From positions 3,038,001 to 3,102,000 of the forward strand of contig JALGAS010000005.1 of NCBI GenBank assembly GCA_023078685.1: 64,000 nucleotides of DNA. The letters are read 5' to 3'. Within the stretch, counting starts at the first letter, position 1. Each line of letters starts with the position of its first letter. The notes under the pieces are model-generated. The model was not told the DNA's origin and did no database searches. It worked only from the letters and a program-made list of their open reading frames with translations. Positions 45,090 through 56,861 of this stretch are shown here, piece by piece. This DNA comes from Neopestalotiopsis rosae (taxonomy: Eukaryota; Ascomycota; Sordariomycetes; Amphisphaeriales; Sporocadaceae). Made by a program: the position numbers and the translations under genes.

Positions 45090-46448
45090 TTACGAACTCA
45101 ATAAGTGCTCGATGGCGCCTTGTACGCTTCCGCCACTGCGCCGAAGTGCGGCAACATTTCTGTCAAAATCAAAGAAGCCCATATCGTTCAGCTGTCTAAG
45201 CTGCTCGGCGTACCGTTCTTCAGGTGGTCTGTTGTCGGCAGGGGCAGACGGGGCACCACCAGCTGAGCCCATACCCATGAGCTGCATCACCTGTTGCAGA
45301 GCCTCGGGTGACATGGGAGGTAGGCCTCCGCCAAAGGGATTGGCAGCAGCAGCGCCAGCATTAGGCGCAGCACCACCGAAAAGGGCTGCAAATGGGTTCG
45401 GCGGAGGGCTTGTAGAGTTTGCGGGTGCGTTTCCTGCATTACCACCCTCTCCAGAACCGGTGTTGCGTTGCGCGTCGGTGCTGCCGGTAGTAGTCTGGGA
45501 GTCAGCACCAGTTTGGGCGCCAGCTGCAGGAGGAGCACCGAAATTACCCATGGCGAAGGGGTTGAACAAGCCGGCGAGAGGGTTTGCGTTGGCACCCCCG
45601 CCGGCACCGGGCATCTGGAGGCCTGCCCATGCTGAAGGGTCGAACAGGTTTGCTTGAGCGGCGCCGTTGTTGTTACCAGCCGCGCCGGTGGCACTCCCAT
45701 CCTGAGGAGTCGTATCAGTAACACCAGGAGCTGGGAAAGCTCCCTGGCCACCGGGACCACCACCGCCTCGCATCATGCGCCCAAAGCGCTGAGCACTGCG
45801 GAGCGCCTCCGGGTTTGTCATCATATGACGAAACATAGGCGATCGCAGAATCTCCCGGGCGTTGGGTTGGTCGCGCAGCATGGGGTTCTGCTGAATCATC
45901 ATGTCGATGAACTGATCATTGTTGAGCATCTCGTTCATTTGCTGCAGCACGTTGGGATCCTGCATCATTCGGCTGAGGCCCTCTTCGTCCATCATGGAGC
46001 CAGACATGCCTCCGTCGGGACCAAAGAGATCGGCAGATGGGAGTCCGGTAAGACCAGCGTATCGCGCACCCGTGAGACCAGCAAGAGGGTTGTTGGCAGT
46101 ACCGGCAGCCATATTGGTCGGCACTTGAGGTCGGGGCGGTGCCTGCTGCGAGGACGTCGAGGCAGGCGCGGGTGTAGGATTGCTCGCAGCGCTCTTGACC
46201 AGGTGAACTGTGTTACCCGCCTTGATCTTGTATGTGCTCAAGGGCTCCTCGTTCTTCATGACGCGACCAGAGTAGATTAACCGTTGGCGCTCGACGGGAA
46301 TGTTCTCAAAATCGGCTGTGGACAGCTTTGTCTTGAGGTCGAGTACTGTTGCGCTCTCGGCCATGGTGATGGTGTGGTTGCCCTCGCCCGAGGTCTTGAC
46401 CTTGAAGGTGACCTGGGAGTCGGCGGATGCTTCAGCAGCGTCGGCCAT
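45090..46448 (-). CDS. DSK2: Ubiquilin-type proteasome shuttle DSK2
   Basis: A single exon of 452 residues. It has an N-terminal ubiquitin-like domain (about 13-85, with VTFKVKTSGEGNHTITM and RLIYSGRVMKN), STI1-type Met-rich repeats in the centre (about 155-230, MMQDPNVLQQMNEML and NPEALR), a long Gly/Ala/Asn/Pro-rich linker, and a C-terminal UBA domain (about 410-450, LNDMGFFDFDRNVAALRR). The protein binds ubiquitinated clients with the UBA domain and the proteasome with the ubiquitin-like domain. I chose the ATG at 46448; an in-frame ATG 29 codons earlier would add a leader not seen in the family. Confidence 0.96.
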   Translation of the reverse strand: MADAAEASADSQVTFKVKTSGEGNHTITMAESATVLDLKTKLSTADFENIPVERQRLIYSGRVMKNEEPLSTYKIKAGNTVHLVKSAASNPTPAPASTSSQQAPPRPQVPTNMAAGTANNPLAGLTGARYAGLTGLPSADLFGPDGGMSGSMMDEEGLSRMMQDPNVLQQMNEMLNNDQFIDMMIQQNPMLRDQPNAREILRSPMFRHMMTNPEALRSAQRFGRMMRGGGGPGGQGAFPAPGVTDTTPQDGSATGAAGNNNGAAQANLFDPSAWAGLQMPGAGGGANANPLAGLFNPFAMGNFGAPPAAGAQTGADSQTTTGSTDAQRNTGSGEGGNAGNAPANSTSPPPNPFAALFGGAAPNAGAAAANPFGGGLPPMSPEALQQVMQLMGMGSAGGAPSAPADNRPPEERYAEQLRQLNDMGFFDFDRNVAALRRSGGSVQGAIEHLLSS

Positions 46449-48037
46449 GGTGGCGGTGTGGTGTGATGATGCTTCTTGACGATGTCTTGGAAATACTGGC
46501 GGGAGATGGGCGACTCGCAACGGACAGCTCGGCAAGCTGTCAACTGGAGTTGGATCGAAGGTATGAGTCTGGCACAGGCTCGCGAGTGCGCAATAGAGAC
46601 AGGGGTCTCAGGATGGCTGATGCGGTGCTATGCGATGCACGGGAAGAGTGTCTGCGGCTGTCCAAGATAGGTTGTTGTGACTGCTGCCCTTGCTTTTCTC
46701 TTCTTCGCGTGGAACACCTAGGCTGCAAGTAATATGAAGAAGAAAAAATGGCAACGTGACTGACTGTTGGATGAGGAACGGAGCTGTGGTGCGGCTGTTT
46801 GTCACCACGGCGAGTCGCTGTCCTCTGGCAAGTCCAAGTGGGCTGAGGTGATAGATAATCACCAGTGGTGGGGCAAGTGCAGCAGGGCGGATGACGACGG
46901 TAACTGCTTTTTAATGGATGCGCTGGATGCGATTTCTTTCTGGGCTGATTTGCTGGCTGCTAGGAAGGGAGGCGCCTACCTCCAGGTATTATTACATCCA
47001 TTACAGTGCATGCATTCACTACTACGTACATAACATTGGTTGGTTACCTATTCTCATTTGTTGCTTGGTTCGCCACCAAAGACACACGCCCCAGGTCTGC
47101 CTGGAAGTGACAAAATACCCTCACAACTCTTGTGATGCATTCGCCGCATGTCCGTTTGGACGAGACGTTGATGGGAGCCGTTGAATTCGGCCTCAACCGC
47201 CCAGTCACCCTAAGCAGTATCGCAAATCGAACCGTGCAGTATGTGTTCCCTTTATTACACCAACCTGACTGGTCACTTCAGGCAACCTGGTAATTCAGCA
47301 TATCGCTCGCATGCTTCAAGCACTGATTTGGATGTGGTGGCTGCTCAATGGACATTGCACTGGTCATCCGCTTCTCTTGGCATCTACTGCATTCTGGACC
47401 GTCGTATATGTGGGGGGAGGAAACCAACCTGATGCTTTATGTATGAGACTATGAGCTCCCAGCGAGCGCCGAGCGGCCAGCCGAGCCTACTATGTACATC
47501 GGCGCAACTGGCTGGCAACCAGCAGCAGCCAAGCAAGCGAGAGCTGATGTCACCCAAAGGACCCTAGCGGACATGAATCCCATTCAGACCAGACCCTGGA
47601 TAGGGATGGAGGCCCGGGGTTCGGGACACGTATCGCCGTCGCCCCCAGATGACCCCCCGACAGGCGCAATTGCTTAGCGCTTGCGGGCCCCCAGAACCGC
47701 CCGGGGGTCCAACTATGGTGGTATACCGGAACGAGACGCGGTGTGTATCTACAGTAGGCTAGGGGCGCTTTGAATGCGATGCGCTTGGAGTCTACCTCGG
47801 CATCTCATACGCCTTCTCCAACGTTTCTTCATCATTCGGCATTTTGCCTTGTAAAGATCTTCATCATTTCAGACCTACTCACAATTTCGTGCTCCGGACA
47901 GTACTGTTTTCTCATTATTTTGAAAAGCTCTCGCCCTCCATATCGCCCCAATCGCAGATATTCAGTCTGATTCCTGGTAGTTTGTCTGCAATCCCAGCAA
48001 TTCCGTTCATTCTACTTCCGTCACTTATACCGGCATT
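46449..48037. other. Intergenic, 1.6 kb, divergent promoters
   Basis: Between DSK2 and the rightward oxidoreductase. Only short, overlapping frames on both strands; no motif, RNA gene or repeat recognised. Confidence 0.6.
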
Positions 48038-49187
48038 ATGCGGGGCATTCAACTTAAAGAATATGTCAAGGTGAGCCTCCTTGCTGATATCAACAGTAAC
48101 AATCGTGTTCTGAACAGTATACATAGGGCCCTCAAGAGCTCAAGGTCACCGACCTCGCAGATCCCAAGCCAAGTGCCGACCAATATGTGATAGAGGTTCA
48201 CGCTGCTGCAACCAATTTCTTTGATATTCTGCAAGTGCAGGGTAAATATCAACATCAGCCGCGTAAATTTATTCCATTCATGTTTGAGAGGACTGCGATG
48301 AACTAATTATCCCGGCAGCTTTCCCCTGGGTCGGCGGTGCCGAGTTCTCGGGAGTCGTTCTGTCCACACCCGCCTCTGAAAAGTCGCCCAAATTTCCAGT
48401 TGGATCTCGAGTATTTGGTGCATCCCAGGGCTCCTTTGCTACCAAGATCTGCGCGACCGAGGTTCAGCTACTGCCCGTACCTGAGGGCTGGTCCTTCCGA
48501 GACGCCTCGGGCCTCTTTGTCACAGCTCCTACCTCGTATGGTGCCCTAGTCCTGCGCGCCGGCGTCAAGGCTGGCGATTATGTCCTGGTTCATGCTGCGG
48601 CTGGCGGTGTTGGCCTGGCTGCCGTGCAAATCGCAAAAGCCTTTGGCGCCACAGTCATTGCCACTGCAGGCACGGACCGCAAGCGTGAGGTGGCCAAGGA
48701 GTACGGCGCTGACCATGTTGTCGACTACCGTGATGAGAAGTGGCCCGAACTTGTCAAGAAGTTGACCCCCAAGGGCCGGGGCGTTGACATCGTCTACGAC
48801 CCCGTTGGTCTCGTTGACAAGAGTACCAAGTGTATCGCATGGAATGGACGCATTCTTGTTATTGGCTTCGCGGCCGGAACTATTGAGAAGGTGGCCATGA
48901 ACAAGGTCCTCCTGAAGAATATCAGCCTTGTAGGTATTCACTGGGGCCAGTATGCTGTGCATGAGAAGGAGAGCGTCACTGCCGTATGGAAAGGCATCAT
49001 GAAGCTCGTAGAGCAAGGCAAGCTCAGGGGCACCGTCTTTACCGACAAGGAGTTCGTGGGACTAGAGAGTATTCCTGATGCCTTGGTTGCACTCGGAGGA
49101 AGAGATAGTTGGGGCAAGGTTGTGGTAGAGGTACCACAAGGAAAGGGGAGCACCATACGAGCAAGTTATGGTTTGTCTGGGATTTAA
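48038..49187 (+). CDS. NADPH:quinone oxidoreductase-type MDR enzyme
   Basis: Exons 48038-48070, 48127-48262 and 48319-49187 join in phase to give 345 residues. The second junction restores the conserved GKYQHQPPFPWVGGAEFSG region. The NADPH-binding motif is AAAGGVGLAAVQIAKAFGA (about residues 150-168), followed by a typical DYRDEKW segment. Catalytic zinc ligands of true alcohol dehydrogenases are absent, which places it in the zeta-crystallin or quinone reductase branch of the medium-chain family. It is cytosolic or mitochondrial; the substrate is unknown. The last codons and the start of the 3' flank are repeated downstream in diverged form. Confidence 0.92.
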
Positions 49188-49305
49188 ATAACTGAAGGAG
49201 TTCCACCGTGATACGGCAGAGTAAATAAACGTGCGTCTATTGATGGTTTGTCTGGGAATATTTCAAATAACTGGATCTAGGAGTTCTCCTCGACCGTGAT
49301 ACGCC
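49166..49305 (+). repeat. Diverged tandem duplication at the 3' end of the oxidoreductase gene
   Basis: Copy 1 (about 49166-49216) and copy 2 (about 49242-49305) both begin atggtttgtctggga, continue with an aaataactg block, then ggagtt, and end ccgtgatacg. The first copy includes the last codons and stop of the gene; the second lies in the 3' flank. Small insertions separate the shared blocks. Confidence 0.75.
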
Positions 49306-50052
49306 GTCTGAACCTGTCATCGCTATTGGACTTGAGCTAGGCAGCCTCCTTGCCTCAATTCACAACTTGTCATTTATATGCAGAATGTAATTCCATGTAG
49401 TCATTCTGACCGACCTTCTTCCATAAGCTCAGCGGCTACTCATGATCCATCTCAACCCGAAGCGCTTGGATTCCTGCAATTTCGAGCTGACAATTTTAGT
49501 GATTGCAGCCCCTATTGCTTTACAAGAAATCGCTGTGACTCGCAGAGCTTCCGTCAATGTATGAAACATTGCCCTCCTGGTGAGACAGTATTTTGGCGCT
49601 GAGGCGTTCGATTCAAGCCCAGCCAGCTCGGAGACCTCGGCCAGCTGATTGCGATGGGTACGTACTCTTGTTGGCGCCATTAAATCTGTGGTGAACACCC
49701 ATGGCCAAAGTCCACGGAGTTTCCTGGGCGCGTGGTTCCTGCAGCTATCTGAGCATGGAGCGGGAAAGACGACTTGCAGCATCCTCGCGTATGCCCAGAT
49801 AGCTCTCGCTGCTTCGAGGTTGCCTATTCTCAAGGTAGCAGACGATCGATCTGGCGAGTGCAGGCGCAATCAATGCGCTTCACAGCCGAACAGCCATTCT
49901 TGTTTTCGTGGCCGACGTCGTTCATTCCCCATTGGACATCTCGGCGCAAGTTACCAAGATTGTCTGCTCGCATACTTGTACAGGTGGATCAACCTAGTGA
50001 TGGAACCGTTCCGGGCATATGTATAGAAAACATAGCCATGAGAGTCTCTCTC
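49306..50052. other. Intergenic, 0.75 kb, between converging genes
   Basis: Contains overlapping frames on both strands (for example 49429-49869 minus and 49649-50026 plus) with no recognisable features. Nothing else seen. Confidence 0.5.
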
Positions 50053-50409
50053 TCAAACAACGTCCTTGGTGACTGGGGTCTCCTTGTGCAGAGTCTTGGC
50101 CTCGTGGCCGAGCGCCAGCCGGTCAAAGAGCACGTAGGACGTGACGAGCAGGATGGGCATGGCGACCATGAAGCCAATGTACTTTCTCGAGGCGGCCTTG
50201 TACGCGGGGCTCGCGGGGTCGATGCGCTTCGGCAGGGGCGCGCGGAGACTCTCTGGGAGCTGCTCGGGCGCCGAGGGTACTGGGACCTTGGGGCCCGGCG
50301 ATGTCGTCGCAGAAATTGGGACTCTGGCTTGGTACGGCAGAGGAGGCGTTCGCGGTGCGGAAGATTTCGTTGGGGCGCGCGACGCGTTTGCTGGCTTGGG
50401 GGTTGCCAT
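50053..50409 (-). CDS. Small single-pass membrane protein
   Basis: A single exon of 118 residues (128 or so if an in-frame ATG at 50442 is used). The first 70 residues are Pro/Ala/Ser-rich with basic residues and no acidic ones, like a mitochondrial targeting or disordered region. A membrane helix follows at about 77-96 (YIGFMVAMPILLVTSYVLF), then a short charged tail. I think an organelle membrane location is likely but see no family motif. GC content is high relative to its surroundings, which supports real coding. Confidence 0.65.
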   Translation of the reverse strand: MATPKPANASRAPTKSSAPRTPPLPYQARVPISATTSPGPKVPVPSAPEQLPESLRAPLPKRIDPASPAYKAASRKYIGFMVAMPILLVTSYVLFDRLALGHEAKTLHKETPVTKDVV

Positions 50410-51360
50410 TCTTGGAATTGAGGATTCGGCGGAGATCGCCAATGAATGTCGATCGCTTCTAGTTGTTGTTGCAGAACTGCTCCCGAGTCTTGCGTGGCTC
50501 TGGAGAAAAAGGCCTGTCGAGCAAAGGAAAAAAGTTACGAAGGCACACGAAGTATGGAGCTATGAGAAGATAGACTTGGGAGCTCGCTGAAGCTGTAGCC
50601 TCAGCTGCCGGACGGACCGCCAAGAACAACTAAGAGCCAACTATAATCTCACCCTTCCGCATCCGTTTCGCTATAATCAGCAATCACCTTGATTGTCATT
50701 GATCAATTCGGGCGCAAACAATAATCGTTCTTGTATGTGTATGCACACGATTATTCTAGTCCACTTATGTAACAAATGAATCGGGCAATGTCGTTTCTCC
50801 CTCTCCTCAATGTTGACTCGGTATTGTGTCAAATAACACAAAATAATACTTCGGCTCTCATGAGATTATACAAGCTACCTTTTCTGCTATCGCAAAGATG
50901 AGGGCCAGCCAAGGAACTCAAATATATCATGTTTGACGTCCTGGCAACCAATTCTTGTTCTCTGGGCAGGGGTCATTTATCCAACGATTCAACCTCTATC
51001 TAGAGTTTAATATCAGTTCGCCGGGCACCCATGGTTGGCCAGCGCGTATCGTACATCTTGACCCTGGTACACGGGACCTGCAATCTAGTGAGTTTGACCA
51101 CCAACTGCATCTCTGCCGCATGACCAACGACAACAGACTGTGCCGCACACTATTCTTTTGTCTTGAGCTGAAGTGCTCTTTCCTCATCAGGCTCGCATAT
51201 CTTATTACCTGGAGCGATCATCCAGAACACTGCATATCTCTGCACTTGATAGGAAATATTTTAGTAACCTGCCAGCCAGACACAGCTACATGAAGCTGCT
51301 TGAGACTTGGAAGATCTCAGCGACTCAACGTATCGACGAAGCCGACAATCAACCGCCAAT
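50410..51360. other. Intergenic, 0.95 kb, divergent promoters
   Basis: Between the small membrane protein gene and the P450 gene. A 112-codon plus frame (50955-51293) has no features. No other signal. Confidence 0.55.
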
Positions 51361-53154
51361 ATGATCGAAATTATCCTCATTGCAGCTGGTGCCATATTAG
51401 TCTCGTACCTCTATACGAAACTAGCATTTGCAAGACATAAGCAGTATGCACATATTCCACAGCTGCCAAGTCACATTCTTTGGGGCCACCTCAAGACCTT
51501 TGGTGAATTTACAGCTCGTGGAGTTCATGATCGCCATCCAGGTACACTACTAGAAAACCAACATGGACTTCAAAAGCTAACAGCTAGGTAGACAAGATAT
51601 TCGAAGAGATGTGGACTGCTCTTGGCCGTCCTCCTGTGATGCTGGCAGATCTTCGCCCTGTTAGCGACCCTATGCTTCTGGTCACGAATCACATCATTGC
51701 AGAACAGATATCCAAACCAACGCAACAATTGCCTTTCAGCACACCCAAGTCCCCGACCTGGACTCATATGATCCCCATCATTGGCAGTACCTCCATCTTG
51801 GGCAAAGAGGTGGGAATACAGGCCCTGAAATTGTTCCTCTCCCGCTAATCCATGATGTTTTAGGGACAAGAGTGGAAAGATCTTCGCAAGAAGTACAACC
51901 CAGGGTTCACACCTCAGCATCTTTGGACTCTCATGCCTCTTATTCTAGAGAAGATGGAACCATTTTGGGGCCATTTGGATCGGTTGGCCGCAACCAATGC
52001 AGAATTTTCTTTGGAGGAGTTGATGGCAAACTTGACTTTTGATATCATTAGTGTGGCTGTGTTGGAAGAACATATTAATGCACAGCATTCGACTCCCTCA
52101 AAGCAAGACGCGCTCGTGCCCTTGTTCCGGGAGCTTCTGAGAACTTACGGCAACGATAAAAATAACTTTCCCTGGTGGATGGTCCCTCTGACTACAATGA
52201 AGCGACACCGGCTAGCCAAGCAAATCGATGTGCTCGTCAAGGACAAGATCAACGCCAAGTACGCCAAGGTCAAGCAAGAAGTGGAGGAAAACAGGTCGAG
52301 GAGCATCCTTGCCCTCAGTCTCCGAGATATTGAACCTCTGACGCCACAGCTCCTCTCAGAGATGTCCGATCAGGTCCGCACTTTTCTTTTTGCCGGACAT
52401 GACACGACCAGCTGCATGGTACAGTGGTTGATCTATGAGCTAAGCCGTACGCCCCGGGCTCTCAAGGCTGTTCGCGAGGAACTTGACGAGATAATGGGAC
52501 CACAGACTGATCCCAAGGCAATATGCGCGTCTCTCTTGCGGGGTGGCCAAAATCTTTTATCTCGTATGCATTATATCAATGCCGCCATCAAGGAGACGTT
52601 CCGCCTGTATCCTCCCGCTGCCACCGCACGCATGACGGCACCAGGGACCGGATTCACGGTTAGCACTCTGACCGGCGAGGAGTACAATGTCGACGGACTG
52701 GTCATGTACTCGTGCCAATCGATTCTCCAACGTGACCCTGCCGTCTTTGGGGACGATGCGGACGATTGGGTCCCGGAACGCTGGCTCGGAGACGCAGCCA
52801 AAAGTATTCCCGTAGGGGCATGGCGGCCGTTTGAGAGGGGCCCGCGAGCTTGCATTGGGTCGGAACTGTCGAACCTCGAAGCCCGTCTCATTATTGCCAT
52901 TGTCGCACGTAGGTATGACTTTGTCAAGACGGGGCTGGGTGCTAGCGCCCTGGATAAAGAGGGACGACCAGTACTGAACGAACAAGGGCAATACCAAGTA
53001 ACGTCTGAATTATACAACGTAAGTAATGACTCACGGTGCGATCATGTCTTCCAAAGATTGTCAACTAATACGTAGACTCGTGATGTGACAGACTCGCAGA
53101 ATGACAGTTCAGCCAGTGGACGGTACAATGATGAAGGTCAAACTCGCTGTCTAG
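51361..53154 (+). CDS. Cytochrome P450 monooxygenase
   Basis: Exons 51361-51541, 51592-51809, 51864-53018 and 53092-53154 join in phase to give 538 residues. An N-terminal membrane anchor (IEIILIAAGAILVSYLY) places it in the endoplasmic reticulum. The I-helix motif FAGHDTTS is at about 309-316, the K-helix ETFR at 377-380, the PERW region at about 437-440, and the haem loop FERGPRACIG with the Cys ligand at about 463. The final exon (TRRMTVQPVDG) is short but fits the family end. The gene is complete and looks active. It needs a reductase encoded elsewhere. No biosynthetic backbone enzyme is nearby, so the substrate is unknown. Confidence 0.94.
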
Positions 53155-53453
53155 TAGGAGACCAACCTTCTGTTAGCATAAGCGGTCGGGTGCTCCCAGT
53201 ATGCATTTTTGAATACACAAGTTGGCAGCATATTGTGCACATTTTCTCTACCGTACCCTAATTACATGGACAAGAATGTATGGGAACCAGGGATGGAAGA
53301 ATGATCTTCTCACGAGTTTCCGCATTGCTTTCCCTGAAAACAGCCTGAAACAACCTATCTGGAGTAAAGAAAGAGCCATGAACCAGTCTCAAGTTGCCTC
53401 GATGATAGGATCCGAAAGACCTAATTGGGCATCACTCTAGTAGTGCTGTGCAT
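53155..53453. other. Short gap between converging genes
   Basis: 3' flanks of the P450 and glycosyltransferase genes, 299 bp. No feature recognised. Confidence 0.5.
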
Positions 53454-54966
53454 CTACTTGAGTCTGTTCTGGTCCTCGGTAGAGACACTGCGCGACTCCC
53501 AGCGAGTGTTCTTGAGCGTTGCCCAGCAGTAGTAGTCTTGGACAATGTAGAAGTAGTCCTGAGCGAGTGCTGCCCACCAGTAGCGTCGCATGTAGGGGTA
53601 CTTGTCGAAGAAGGCCTTGTAGCTCGGGTAGGCCTCCACGATGTACCATGCAACAAACAAGAGTCTGATGTACCATATCAAGTTAGCTATTCATTATTCA
53701 AGAATCGGTCGTGTTGAATGAAAGCACAGGAACAAAATGAGATACTCACGCAAGGAAGGGATGGTGGCTAAAGGCAATGATCCAGGCCAAGATGTGAAAG
53801 GTGGTGAAGACGGGACGCAGCAGACGACCCCAAGTCTTGCGAGCCACCCAGAAGCTCTGGTAAGTCTGCGGCATCCGAGCCTGACGCATGTGTAACTGAA
53901 TTGTGCTGCGCTCCCAGCGGAACATCTGAGCAAAGAAGTCGGACGTGGTCTTGACGGTGCGGTGGACAGTAGTCTCGAAACTCTTCTGGTAGGCAATGAG
54001 ATAGTTGTGGGACTGCAGCCAGCGTGCAACAAAGGTGTCCTCGCCGACGTCGAGCTTCTTGCCTTGCCAATCGTCACTGAGAAAGGCTTCGATGAACTTG
54101 TGGTCCTGTGATGGTGTCCATGTTAGCAATTTGTGTGCAGCAATATAAAAGTAAGCGTGTGTTTAACACGCCGACAAAGTTCTTGAAGATGCTCAAGCCC
54201 TAAAACCAAGAGTAATCCAGATGTTCTTACTTTGAAGATGTCTGCTCTAACGAGATATGAAGCACCACAAAGGCCCCAGGACCATCTAGCGGCAGACCAG
54301 GCGACCACGTGCTTGGGGTTGCGGTCCCAACAGACGCGCATGGCGGCGACCTCGTAGGGAGTTATGACCTTCTCATCGCAACGGTCCTCGGGAATGATGC
54401 CTTCGATGGTGGCAGCAACAGCGCCCAGATTTTGCTCCAACGACGGCTCGTCCCAGCAAGCCCTCATCTCGCGGAGGAACGCGTCGTGCCAAGTGATGTG
54501 GTCGTCCACGTTGGCAATAAAGCTGCCTTGGACGTGCTTGATGCCCTCAACCATCTGGGCTCTCTTGCCCTTGATGGGCGATGTCACAATCTTGACCTTG
54601 GGGAAGTCATAAGCATCAAGGTCGGCATTGTCGATGACGCTACGAATGTGGTCCTCGTGCTCAGGGATGGTGACAATGATGACCTCGCGGGGGTCGTTGT
54701 CGAGCCAGCTTCGAAGACTGCGAGCCAAGAGCGTATTCACAGTGCATACGAGCACACTGACTTGGTATGTATTCATATCCTGGTTACCAGTCCAATAGAG
54801 GGGCCGGTAGGCAGCGAGGGCGCGTCGGAAGAGAGCCTTCTCGGCCTGGCCCCAGGCCCTAAGACAAACATGACTGTTAGCTATGTTTATGTGAAAAGGG
54901 AGTCCAGGGAAAGAATGGAAACTCAGTTACTTACCAGAAGCCGGCGAGAGGCAAGACAGCAGACAT
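53454..54966 (-). CDS. Family 2 glycosyltransferase (polysaccharide-synthase-like)
   Basis: Exons 54966-54935, 54858-54231, 54105-53750 and 53664-53454 join in phase to give 408 residues. GT2 landmarks: a Rossmann-like start YQVSVLVCTVNTLLARSL, the DxD-type FIANVDDHITW, the ED motif in DVGEDTFVA, and the processive-synthase QxxRW as QMFRWER. C-terminal hydrophobic segments (FTTFHILAWIIAFSHHPFL and LLFVAWYIVEAY) anchor it in a membrane. This resembles fungal hyaluronan-synthase-like enzymes such as Cps1-type proteins. Those usually carry an N-terminal membrane segment before the catalytic domain; here the N-terminus is short and largely soluble. The polymer made is unknown. Confidence 0.88.
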
Positions 54967-55980
54967 TGTGCGATCCCTGTGAAGGATGTACCTGGTGTGT
55001 TTGTGGCGTTGCACTTCTCGTTCTGTCCTAATTGATCAAGATGATGTAGGTTTTTCTCCAGGCTGAGTGAGAAAAAGGAGTTGCAGCTGACACTTGTTTA
55101 TGCAACACTTTTGAAAACAAAAGGATTTATAGAGGCTCGCGGTTGCTACAAACGACCGATTCACTCTTGGTTGCCGGGTTGGTTATTTGTAGCACCTTCT
55201 GCCCTGCCAACGAGACGATTATTGCGCGACCGTAGTTGCTGGTTTGGCCATTCAGAGCTTCTGGCTAGACAAACAACCAATTGTCAGGCGATTCTTTGTG
55301 AATCACAAATGAATATAAATAGAAAAACCTTGATTGTTCCGTAATAAGGGAACGCAGGCTCTTTGTCATTGGCATTCATTACCAACGGGCAAGTGTTGTT
55401 GGCTACCGTCGTCTACTACTTGGGGTCTTAAGAAAAATATCAGGACGAAATCACGAGATTTGCTTCAGGTCTCTTCCTTGAGAGCACCCACCAACTCGAC
55501 TTTGCGTGATATTCAATGCGAGAAACAAAGCAACTGAGGCCACCGTCTCCTGACGAGCTAATCGTGATTGCCTTATATCACAAGTATTCCTTTGGAGACA
55601 CCCTTTGACAAGTATATAAAGCTTCAACACTTTTCTGTTCTGGTATCTGATTTGAGGGTCATAGAAAGTATGACACGACTAGGCCAGAAAAGCTAGGTCA
55701 TCTTTGAATTATCCACTCACATTTAGGAAATGAAGTTTACCACACAATCAATTGAGCTCTTGCGATGTGATCCGACGTGCCATAAATATCCTTTCTTTTT
55801 ATGTCTGTACGTCAGTGAATAAGTAAAATGTTGTTGCGTATCTTAGAGTTCTGCCCATGATCTGTGATCATGACAAGCGTGGACTGACGAGCTCCAATGT
55901 GACACAAACGAACCAAATATCGCACAACCGGAGTGATCATTGCTGCGACCACGAAATAGGAAATAGAAAAAGAGGTATGA

Positions 55981-56781
55981 TCATATGTTGGCAAAACAAT
56001 TCGAGCAACAGACGTGGGGAAGAACGCCAGAGAAGGAAGCCAGGGCGATACAAGAATCGTCGAAGTCCTCGTCAAAGATCCCAAGCCAAAGAGCTTCCAA
56101 AGCATCAGAGGGGCAGAAAACCACATTGGAGTTGTCGAGGCAGTGCTTGCTGTCTGGAAGCATTGCCGCTCGTGATTCTGCTTACTTGCACCTGGCGCTT
56201 AGTCTCTATCCTTAGAGTTAGCAGCTGCGAACTTCATGCATGATGGGTAGTCATCTGAGGACATCTTGATAGATAACATAGTGGAGTATTTGTATGGACG
56301 GGTCTAGAGGGACGTAACACATCAGACAGATTCGATCTTTAAAGCAATGTACGGCGGCTACTTTCTTGTGACCGCCCGACGTCCTGGGCTGCTAAACTCA
56401 ACGGCCACGGGCAACGCCTTCGCTATGGGACCTTCATGTGTATTTTGACCAATTTGAGGTCCCCTCTCCGGACCAAGAGCCACGTCGGTATGTCAAATCT
56501 AAAGAGACTCTCGCCAGAAGAATGCTCCATTATTGACCAGGGACATACATATTCAAACGGTATGGCCCTCTATGTGAATGATTTACCTCAAACTGTTGTA
56601 TATGTCACAGTCGTTGTGTCCATGTCCTATGGCATATGAGGCATTCGGTGAGATCGGGTTGGCGGCCCGCATCCGCTTCAGACCAGGTGAGCTCTCCGAT
56701 AAAAACTTGCCCATTCGAAAGTGGTCGATAAGAGTGCGGGATTCTCAATTACATTGGGGTCGTATTCCAGGCCAATGGTAA
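55981..56781 (+). pseudogene. Coding-like relic pieces
   Basis: Three plus-strand stretches have protein-like composition but are separated by stops and frame changes: 55981-56175 (containing VLVKDPKPKSFQSIRGAENH), about 56400-56536 (containing DLHVYFDQFEVPSPDQEP) and about 56630-56781 (containing IGLAARIRFRPGELSDKN). They may be parts of one decayed gene or unrelated chance frames. No family is recognised and no splice sites join them. Confidence 0.25.
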
Positions 56782-56861
56782 TGGAAACGGTTTCCGTTGT
56801 TCTCTAGCTGCCAAGGAATCAGTTGCAGGCAGTTCTCCAATAATGTTGACAAATGAAGTTC

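Noticed and set aside
51361..54966. P450 plus glycosyltransferase as a secondary-metabolite cluster
   Set aside because: No PKS, NRPS, terpene or other backbone enzyme, no cluster regulator and no transporter lies nearby.
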